A stretch of DNA of 21,463 bases from CALFUK01 sp964398295 (GTDB lineage Bacteria; Bacteroidota; Bacteroidia; Chitinophagales; Saprospiraceae), in the NCBI GenBank assembly GCA_964398295.1, contig CAYNMW010000072.1, positions 1-21,463 of the forward strand. The letters run 5' to 3'. The notes beneath the pieces were generated by a model that was given only the letters and a program-made list of their open reading frames with translations, ran no database searches and had not been told where the DNA came from. A program made the position numbers and the translations under genes. Shown one piece after another: positions 16,163 to 21,463 of this stretch; positions within the stretch are counted from its first letter, which is position 1, and every line of letters starts with the position of its first letter.

Positions 16163-16490
16163 GCAAGCAGTGTTTCAGTCCTCCCTAAGATAGATAATTC
16201 AGTAGCTAAGCTGCTTATCCTATGTTTAGTTTAATAAGGTTTTTAAAGCGGTTAAATCACCATGAATTTCAAGTGATTAAAAGTTATATGAAAACAAATT
16301 TGCAAACAGGGGGATAAAAATGGGGACTCTAAGAATCAGGTATAACCTTCGAGGCTCGAAGAGGAAAATTTATCCATGTTCTATTTTGATTATTCCCAAA
16401 CACAATGGTTTGGGCAGTTTTATTTTTAGAGGAACCACTTGGACTTAATAAAGTTGGTAATCCGGGATTCCAATTCTTCATATGCCGTCA
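16163..16490. other. Intergenic region between esterase and DUF3604 genes
   Basis: 328 bp. The left part (16163-16326) is the upstream region of the - strand DUF3604 gene: AT-rich, with an imperfect palindrome around AGCTAAGCT near 16205 but no clear TAnnTTTG box. Then comes repeat copy B (16327-16448). The remaining 42 bp up to the esterase stop include a 16-bp match to the 3' part of the downstream-encoded quinone oxidoreductase gene (17381-17396). No gene is apparent. Confidence 0.55.
16327..16448 (+). repeat. Structured intergenic repeat, copy B
   Basis: Second copy of the element at 6785-6907, same orientation, 122 bp. It keeps CTCTAA (16327-16332) and TTAGAG, the CTTCGA hairpin (here CTTCGAG/CTCGAAG with one inserted base), the second hairpin as CCCAAAC-acaatg-GTTTGGG (16395-16414), the T-rich tract (16418-16427) and the GGACTTAA tail. 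The paired T-to-A and A-to-T changes in the second stem relative to the other copy preserve pairing. The inserted C breaks the short + frame ORF seen in copy A. It lies downstream of a - strand esterase gene and upstream of a - strand lipoprotein gene, so it is antisense to any read-through from the esterase. Confidence 0.8.
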
Positions 16491-17138
16491 CTAAGCATCG
16501 AACACTTCAGATAATATTGTTCGATCGACAACGTGTTTACCGATAAAGCGTTTGAACTCCAGATTCATTTCATACTCTCCCAAGAAAGCCTTGAGTTTCT
16601 TAAAACGTTCTGGTGTTACAAACTCATCTGTATCTCCAACACAGAAAAAGCGCTGAGTGATGGTATTGAAATATTCTTTAAATTCCTCATACTGCATATC
16701 ATGTGGAAATTGTCCAGCCCACATGACTAATTTATGAAGATTCGGCCTTCTGTGATCTAGCCACCTCAGCATTGTTGTACATCCTTGAGAAAAACCTAGC
16801 ACATTAAGTCGCCAAGTGTTTGATGTGGGTAAAGAATCATAAACTGCATCAATGTACTTAAGGTAATCTTCGATTTCATCTTCCCTATGTTGCTTACTCA
16901 TCCATGAAGCTCCAAGAATCAACGGATCTCGCTTGAAATAGAATTTTGATATTCCTTCAGGTGCTAATATATAGGCATTATCAAGTTCAAGGTGATTGAA
17001 TTTTTTGATGATTCTGGATGCCAATTGACCATAGCCATGGAAGACAATCCACACATCTGTAGTCTCTCCACTTAACTCTCCCAGAGAGTAAACATGTGCT
17101 GTTCGTTCTATCTTAAATTTCAATAAACTGGATTCCAT
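16491..17138 (-). CDS. Alpha/beta-hydrolase, phospholipase/carboxylesterase-like
   Basis: 215-residue serine hydrolase of the small esterase (Abhydrolase_2-like) group. IVFHGYGQLASR (31-42) forms the oxyanion region, GFSQG (115-119) holds nucleophile Ser117, an acid is in CVGDTDEFVTPERF (Asp169 or Asp171), and His202 in FIGKHVVD completes the triad. There is no signal peptide, so it is cytoplasmic. Substrate is unknown. It lies 206 bp downstream of the quinone oxidoreductase in the same direction; the spacer contains repeats and a palindrome. Confidence 0.87.
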   Translation of the reverse strand: MESSLLKFKIERTAHVYSLGELSGETTDVWIVFHGYGQLASRIIKKFNHLELDNAYILAPEGISKFYFKRDPLILGASWMSKQHREDEIEDYLKYIDAVYDSLPTSNTWRLNVLGFSQGCTTMLRWLDHRRPNLHKLVMWAGQFPHDMQYEEFKEYFNTITQRFFCVGDTDEFVTPERFKKLKAFLGEYEMNLEFKRFIGKHVVDRTILSEVFDA

Positions 17139-17200
17139 ATAACTAAGCTCATTTTAATGCAAATAATGTATGCGATATATCTGATTTATTCTTTAATGCT

Positions 17201-17325
17201 TAACGTTGCCATCCATGGGAGGATACCACCCCGTCAACTAACGTTGCCACCCGAGGCGAATTCACTCAACACTCTCAGCCAGATGCTGATCAGCCTCTGG
17301 TTGAAACACTGAACACTCAACACTG
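17201..17325. repeat. GC-rich spacer with direct repeats, palindrome and heptamers
   Basis: Contains two direct repeats TAACGTTGCCA(T/C)CC (17201-17214 and 17239-17252, 38-bp offset). Also a 22-bp near-perfect palindrome CCAGATGCTGATCAGCCTCTGG (17279-17300, one mismatched pair). Heptamers flank it: TTCACTC AACACTC at 17261-17274 and AACACTG AACACTC AACACTG at 17305-17325. The stretch is visibly richer in G+C than the surrounding spacers. No T run follows the palindrome, so it is not a normal intrinsic terminator. Confidence 0.7.
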
Positions 17326-17344
17326 CGACCAAAGGGAGTCAATA

Positions 17345-18370
17345 TCACCACTCACAAACTACCTTCCCCACAGACCTCCTCGATTCCAATTCTTCATGGG
17401 CTGTTGCTATGTCTTGTGCCTTATAGACCTGATGTACATGTGGCTTGATCACACCATCTTCCCAATATTTGATTACACCATCAAGACATTTTTTAAAGAT
17501 ATGTGGGCGATGATCTGCAACACGCAACATATTGACACCAATCATTCCTTTTGACTGCATGATAAGCTGAATAGGAGAGAAGATGCCAAAGCCTGATGCA
17601 AGTGCTAAAGTGGTAAGAATATTTGCCTTTCCATTTTTTAATTGACTTGCCGCACCGATGAAGACCATCTTCCCGGAGGGGGTTAGTAATTTATACGCTT
17701 CCTTGAATGCTTTACCACCTATGCTATCAAATACCACATCCAATTTCTTGTCATCGCTCAGTGATTGTTTAATGATGTTACTGAAATTTTCCTTTGTATA
17801 ATCTATGGGTACATCCACACCAAGCTCTTGCAGAAAGGATTGTTTTTTTGTAGACGCAGTACCAAAGACTCTACATCCTTTGTGTTTTGCTATTTGTACT
17901 TGAATTGATCCAACACCACCTGCTGCAGCCTGTACCAATACATTGTCACCTTCATGCAATTGCACACATTCATCCGTACAATAGTATGCTGTGCAGCCCT
18001 GCGTACTCAACGCTGTTGCAGTGGCAAAATCCAATTCATCTGGGATCACTGTAACACCTTCTTGCATTGTGCAGGCGTATTCTGCATATCCACCAAATCT
18101 TGTCAGTGCAGTTACTCGATCTCCGACTTTGCAGGATGTTACATCCGATCCTATAGCATGTACCTTGCCTGCTACATCATACCCAATCACAGAAGGTAAG
18201 GGTGGAGCGTCTTGGTACAGACCTTTGCGAGCAAGAACATCAGCGAAGTTTAGGCCAAAGCAGTTGACCTGGATACAAACCTCATTTGCTGTAGGTTCAG
18301 GTATGGATACGTCTCTAAAGTCAAAGGCTTTTTGTGCCGCTCCGGTTTTCTTAATATAGATTGCTTTCAT
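17345..18370 (-). CDS. NADPH:quinone oxidoreductase-like MDR enzyme
   Basis: 341-residue medium-chain dehydrogenase/reductase of the quinone reductase/synaptic vesicle VAT-1-like group. The N-terminal GroES-like domain has VNCFGLNFADVLARKGLYQ (35-53) and IGYDVAGKV (62-70). The Rossmann domain has the nucleotide motif AAAGGVGSI (148-156) and a VFDSIGG segment. The C terminus ATAHEELESRRSVGKVVCEW is typical. Structural zinc-binding cysteines of alcohol dehydrogenases are lacking, so it is likely zinc-independent and NADPH-dependent. It is divergent from the Gfo/Idh/MocA gene across an 84-bp spacer. Confidence 0.92.
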   Translation of the reverse strand: MKAIYIKKTGAAQKAFDFRDVSIPEPTANEVCIQVNCFGLNFADVLARKGLYQDAPPLPSVIGYDVAGKVHAIGSDVTSCKVGDRVTALTRFGGYAEYACTMQEGVTVIPDELDFATATALSTQGCTAYYCTDECVQLHEGDNVLVQAAAGGVGSIQVQIAKHKGCRVFGTASTKKQSFLQELGVDVPIDYTKENFSNIIKQSLSDDKKLDVVFDSIGGKAFKEAYKLLTPSGKMVFIGAASQLKNGKANILTTLALASGFGIFSPIQLIMQSKGMIGVNMLRVADHRPHIFKKCLDGVIKYWEDGVIKPHVHQVYKAQDIATAHEELESRRSVGKVVCEW

Positions 18371-18387
18371 GTATGTGTATATTACAC

Positions 18388-18420
18388 CAAAATTACTGAT
18401 AACATTTTTCTATTGAGAAA
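18388..18420 (-). promoter_or_regulatory. Candidate promoter of the quinone oxidoreductase gene
   Basis: On the - strand, TAATTTTG (complement at 18388-18395) matches TAnnTTTG exactly, with TTTC (complement at 18417-18420) 21 bp upstream as a near -33 box. It would give a short leader of about 10 nt to the ATG at 18370. Confidence 0.4.
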
Positions 18421-18454
18421 GTTATTCTTTAAATAATCGTTTGAAGTAAGAGAT

Positions 18455-19474
18455 ATGGATAATTTAAAATTGGGTCTTATAGGTCTCGGAAGAATGGGCA
18501 GAAAGTATGCTGAAATCATAAACGGTTCCATAATGAATGCTTCAATTATTGCTGTTTGTAGCATACAGGATAAGGAACTTGATTATGCACGGTATGAATT
18601 AGAAGTACCTTATACGTTTCGTAACCATCATCAGTTATTAGAATTGAATGAACTCGATGCTGTCATGATTTTGAGTTCGACAATAGAACACGCCACCCAT
18701 ATGATCGATGTGCTCAATGCTGGCTTTCATGTATTTTGTGAGAAACCATTGGCATTGAGTGTAGAAGATTGTCAGCGTGTCATCAAGGTAGCAGAGTCTA
18801 AGCCCAGTCAGTTGTCAATTGTTGGTTTCAACCGAAGGTTTGACAAGAGCTATATTTATGCAAAACAAAAGATAAAGGAAGGTTTAATTGGAAAGCCATT
18901 CCTGGTTCGCTCCCAAACTGTTGATAAAGATACTCAGGTTGGATTCCAACAAAATTATGTTGAAAAAAGTGGCGGAATTTTCATGGATTACAATGCACAT
19001 GACATCGATTTGGCAAGGTGGTATTTAGACTCAGATTTTAAAACTGTATATTCTCTTGGTGGGTCTTATAAGCATAAAGTATTTGAGCAAATGAATGATG
19101 CTGATAACGTGCTTACCATTGGTAAAATGGAAAATGGGACAATGGCACAGATCATTGCTTCAAGAACAGCTGCTCATGGTCATGATACCTATTGTGAAAT
19201 AACTGGTACAGAAGGAACGCTTCGCATCGGTCGTCCAGCTGGAAAAAATCTGGTTGAGATTTATGACAAGAATGGTTCTAGGAGAGAGATAGTAGATACC
19301 TTTTTAGAAAGATTTGAAGATTCATTTGTACGACAAACACAAAGTTTTGTTGATCATGTCATTCATGGAAAAAAGATGTATGTGACACTAAAAGATGCAC
19401 TTGAAGCTACGAGGGTTGGAGTAGCGATGACAAAATCATTTATGCTAAATAAAGAAATTACAATTCAGAGATAA
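18455..19474 (+). CDS. Gfo/Idh/MocA family oxidoreductase (inositol 2-dehydrogenase-like)
   Basis: 339-residue NAD(P)-dependent oxidoreductase. The Rossmann N terminus starts LKLGLIGLGRMGRKYA (GLGRMG at 10-15), and the family EKP motif is at 96-98 (CEKPLALS, catalytic Lys97). The substrate domain has GGIFMDYNAHDIDLARW, with Asp178 and His182 as the usual catalytic/substrate residues. The pattern is closest to IolG-like inositol dehydrogenases or to scyllo-inositol and sugar dehydrogenases, but no other inositol genes are near, so the substrate is open. The stop is 17 bp from the stop of the convergent IPTL-CTERM gene. Confidence 0.92.
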   Translation: MDNLKLGLIGLGRMGRKYAEIINGSIMNASIIAVCSIQDKELDYARYELEVPYTFRNHHQLLELNELDAVMILSSTIEHATHMIDVLNAGFHVFCEKPLALSVEDCQRVIKVAESKPSQLSIVGFNRRFDKSYIYAKQKIKEGLIGKPFLVRSQTVDKDTQVGFQQNYVEKSGGIFMDYNAHDIDLARWYLDSDFKTVYSLGGSYKHKVFEQMNDADNVLTIGKMENGTMAQIIASRTAAHGHDTYCEITGTEGTLRIGRPAGKNLVEIYDKNGSRREIVDTFLERFEDSFVRQTQSFVDHVIHGKKMYVTLKDALEATRVGVAMTKSFMLNKEITIQR

Positions 19475-19476
19475 GT

Positions 19477-19492
19477 ACTTTCTATTGAAAGT
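19477..19492. terminator. Weak stem-loop between convergent genes
   Basis: Perfect 6-bp stem ACTTTC-TATT-GAAAGT lying between the Gfo/Idh/MocA stop and the opposite stop codon. It reads the same from both strands but has no T tract on either, so termination activity is doubtful. Confidence 0.3.
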
Positions 19493-20892
19493 CATGACAC
19501 GACCCAACCAGGATTTTCTTCCTTGATTCTTTGAATACCAACAATCAAAAATAGTATACTCAAACATATAAGCCCCCATTCGCCCATTGTAGGAATTGGA
19601 GTAACTGCTACTGAGTCATCTGTTGCGTCATCTGCAGCCTCATCAGCGGCATTATCAGCTGCAACATTAACAGGTATACAAAAGTCGTTTGTACAGATAC
19701 CTCTGAATACGTCTGTGGCCAATTCACCAACAAACGAAGGAAAGACAATCACTTCACCATTGCAACTTATTCTGAGTTCTTGTTGAAATAAATCGATGTT
19801 ACTAGCAACGATTTCAGTTTGTCCCGATGGTAAATCAATGAGATGAATATTACCATTAGGGTCTTCCCAGGTAATACGATTGCCAGTTGCGCTAACACTC
19901 GATGTTAGAAATACAGGATCCGAAGAAGACAGTTGATACGAATCTATCAAACTAATCGTCCCATTTGAATACAAATAAACATTGGAAAGTTGAGTTGCAG
20001 GATCGAAATTAGTCCAAGTGATAATGCTGCCGTCCAAACTGATAGATGGACGCATATGACTACCAGGCATGTTAGCCGTTATTTGTTGAATGACACCATT
20101 CGAATGGATAAACAACTGACTCAAGCCGGCACCATCTAAACCAATCCATGCGATCACATTACCATCAGCACTTAAGACTTGATTAAAACTTACTGAACTG
20201 CCACCTGACGCGGCAATAATGCTTAAGACTCCATTTTCGTACCTGTATATTTGATAAATCTGATTCTGCTCATCGAAGCCCGTCCATGTTATCACTTGGC
20301 AATCATTACTAATTTGAGGGATGGAGTTTTGAGAAGACTGATTGGTAGATAATCTGATGGTGTTCGTTCCATCATTCTTAAATATGTGACGAACATCGTT
20401 TTCAAGTCCTGTCCAGATAATAACAGAGCCATCAGCGCAAACTTGCGGAGATTCATTGCTTTCAGCTATACTATTTGCCGTTTGTGGTGAAACCAATTCT
20501 TGTGGCCCACCATTGACAGATTTATAAATATTTTGAGAGACAAGGTTGAAGTCTTCATCAATAGTAAAGCCTGACCAAACAATCGTAGAACCATCTGCAC
20601 TTATCTGTGGTCTTGTATTGATGACCGTCAAATCAGAGACGAGTACCGGTGCTTCATTACAAGTTGCCCTGTAAATGAGGTTGGATGTCCCATCATTTCC
20701 TCTCCATACAAGTTGCTGTCCATCGCATGAAAGTGAAGGATTGATGTTAGTTGGACTTGTATCATCGCCCACTTCTAACACCTCTAGTACATTGCATAGA
20801 GATTGTGCAAATACATAGCTGTGCTGCGTAAATGAAATAAGTAAAACCAATACTGTACCACGCAGGATAAGGTGTGACAATTGTATTCTCAT
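19492..20892 (-). CDS. IPTL-CTERM exported protein with TolB-like beta-propeller repeats
   Basis: 466 residues from the ATG at 20892 (leader AACAACAACA). The frame continues back to a TTG at 20931, which lies inside a promoter-like motif, so the ATG is preferred. A signal peptide (about 1-30, ending YVFAQ) is followed by about eight imperfect units of ~45 residues with the core S.DG..I.W.G (for example SADGSTIVWSGF, CADGSVIIWTGL, SLDGSIITWTNF), as in TolB-like propellers. A low-complexity Ala/Asp linker (NVAADNAADEAADDATDD) leads to the sorting signal IPTMGEWGL (from about 433), then a TM helix and a charged end. This matches IPTL-CTERM, but the tail after the TM (13 residues, IQRIKEENPGWVVS-like) is longer than the usual few basic residues. 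Likely surface-exposed; function unknown. Confidence 0.87.
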   Translation of the reverse strand: MRIQLSHLILRGTVLVLLISFTQHSYVFAQSLCNVLEVLEVGDDTSPTNINPSLSCDGQQLVWRGNDGTSNLIYRATCNEAPVLVSDLTVINTRPQISADGSTIVWSGFTIDEDFNLVSQNIYKSVNGGPQELVSPQTANSIAESNESPQVCADGSVIIWTGLENDVRHIFKNDGTNTIRLSTNQSSQNSIPQISNDCQVITWTGFDEQNQIYQIYRYENGVLSIIAASGGSSVSFNQVLSADGNVIAWIGLDGAGLSQLFIHSNGVIQQITANMPGSHMRPSISLDGSIITWTNFDPATQLSNVYLYSNGTISLIDSYQLSSSDPVFLTSSVSATGNRITWEDPNGNIHLIDLPSGQTEIVASNIDLFQQELRISCNGEVIVFPSFVGELATDVFRGICTNDFCIPVNVAADNAADEAADDATDDSVAVTPIPTMGEWGLICLSILFLIVGIQRIKEENPGWVVS

Positions 20893-20928
20893 TGTTGTTG
20901 TTTTAGCTTTTAAAAAATCAAAAATTTT

Positions 20929-20958
20929 CAAAATCTAAAATCGGTTGGGTACACAAAA
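20929..20958 (-). promoter_or_regulatory. Candidate promoter of the IPTL-CTERM gene
   Basis: On the - strand, TTTTG (complement at 20954-20958), then 16 bp, then TAGATTTTG (complement at 20929-20937), close to TTTG / TAnnTTTG with one extra T. It predicts a leader of about 30 nt before the ATG at 20892. Confidence 0.35.
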
Positions 20959-21102
20959 GGCGCGAATACGACTCAAATGTCAAACAAATTTGCCTGTTTG
21001 TCAAGGGGTTACATATAGGGGAAACCACTAATTATCCTGTATTGTCGTGTGCGATCATTCTTATAAGCTGATAGTGAACAACTTATGGTTTTTTCGTTTT
21101 AT

Positions 21103-21124
21103 ATATTAAATTATTATTTAATAT
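21103..21124. repeat. AT-only inverted repeat
   Basis: Perfect 9-bp stem ATATTAAAT-TATT-ATTTAATAT, followed on the + strand by GAC and six T. The 11-mer TTATTTAATAT of its right arm recurs at 21147-21157. It lies between the - strand DinB-like gene and the IPTL-CTERM gene. In the - direction there is no T run, so it is not a good terminator for the DinB-like gene. Confidence 0.45.
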
Positions 21125-21184
21125 GACTTTTTTACGTTTGTGGAGCTTATTTAATATTGGTGGAAATCGGATGTTATCTTGTTG

Positions 21185-21463
21185 TCAATACTCCTCTCCG
21201 GTAAAAGGACTGATGCGAGGAATTGGATCGCCTGCAATTCTACGCCAAGTCGCGATTTGGCCGATATGCGAAATAGCGTCCGACATGGGCCCACTGATTA
21301 AATACCAAATGCTGTAATGTGTATCGCTACGTTTCAAATAAACCGTTTTTGCAGATATCTCCTCATCACTCATGTTAGCTATATGAGCGCTTAGCATCGT
21401 ACAAGATTTTTTTATTTGCTGCTGATATTCTTCAAATGTCTCCGCTCGTTTTAGATTTGGGTC
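21185..21463 (-). CDS. DinB-like superfamily protein, C-terminal part (cut by window edge)
   Basis: The last 92 residues of a gene whose 5' end is beyond the right edge; the frame is open to the final base, so the inner ATG at 21397 is not taken as the start. The segment GPMSDAISHIGQIATWRRIA followed by GDPIPRISPFTG matches the C-terminal helix of DinB/YfiT-like four-helix proteins, with the conserved His of the putative metal site in SHIGQI. These are small cytoplasmic, metal-binding, thiol-transferase-like or stress-linked proteins. The assignment rests on this one region. Confidence 0.65.
   Translation of the reverse strand, partial: DPNLKRAETFEEYQQQIKKSCTMLSAHIANMSDEEISAKTVYLKRSDTHYSIWYLISGPMSDAISHIGQIATWRRIAGDPIPRISPFTGEEY

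Noticed and set aside
16332..16482. 50-codon - strand ORF across repeat copy B (MKNWNPGLPTL...).
   Set aside because: Copy A has no matching start, and the differences between copies are all amino-acid changing; structure explains the conservation better.
17954..18359. Two + strand open frames opposite the quinone oxidoreductase gene.
   Set aside because: They are shadows of a strongly supported gene.

Overview
The window is about 37-40% GC and comes from a member of the Bacteroidota, probably a marine or Saprospiria-like lineage. The class level is inference. The evidence is a type IX secretion (T9SS) type A C-terminal sorting domain on the large M36 protease, a '3-coathanger'-type secreted protein, several lipoproteins, start codons with A-rich leaders and no clear Shine-Dalgarno, and several matches to the Bacteroidota promoter consensus (TTTG / TAnnTTTG). 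There is no rRNA, tRNA, CRISPR array, phage gene or transposase.

Layout, left to right. (1) 185-6541: a GH113-like lipoprotein glycosidase and a six-TM sensor histidine kinase on +, converging on a 1200-residue secreted M36 (fungalysin-type) metalloprotease on -. (2) 6542-7035: a long divergent intergenic region with the first copy of a ~122-bp structured repeat and a leader rich in mutually exclusive stems. (3) 7036-8853: rlmB and a TraB/GumN lipoprotein on +, closed by a clear intrinsic terminator. (4) 8861-10433 on -: a cupin followed by a four-TM protein, and a secreted 3-coathanger protein. (5) 10708-16162: a tight - strand operon (parvulin-type PPIase, HupE/UreJ-like membrane protein, DUF1330), a divergent secreted thioredoxin-fold protein on +, and a convergent DUF3604 lipoprotein with PHP-like metal ligands. 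(6) 16163-17344: the second copy of the structured repeat, a serine esterase, and a GC-rich spacer with heptamer repeats around a palindrome. (7) 17345-21463: an MDR quinone oxidoreductase divergent from a Gfo/Idh/MocA oxidoreductase, an IPTL-CTERM beta-propeller protein, and the C-terminal part of a DinB-like protein running off the right edge.

Most of the genes encode envelope or secreted proteins, plus ordinary housekeeping enzymes. The most distinctive signals are two. The first is the 92%-identical intergenic repeat found twice, whose hairpin carries a compensatory base-pair change and is followed by a T-rich tract, so it may be a small RNA or a non-autonomous mobile element. The second is the PPIase-HupE-DUF1330 / thioredoxin / DUF3604 neighbourhood, which could be a metal-supply and maturation module for an exported metalloenzyme. 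That functional link is inference.
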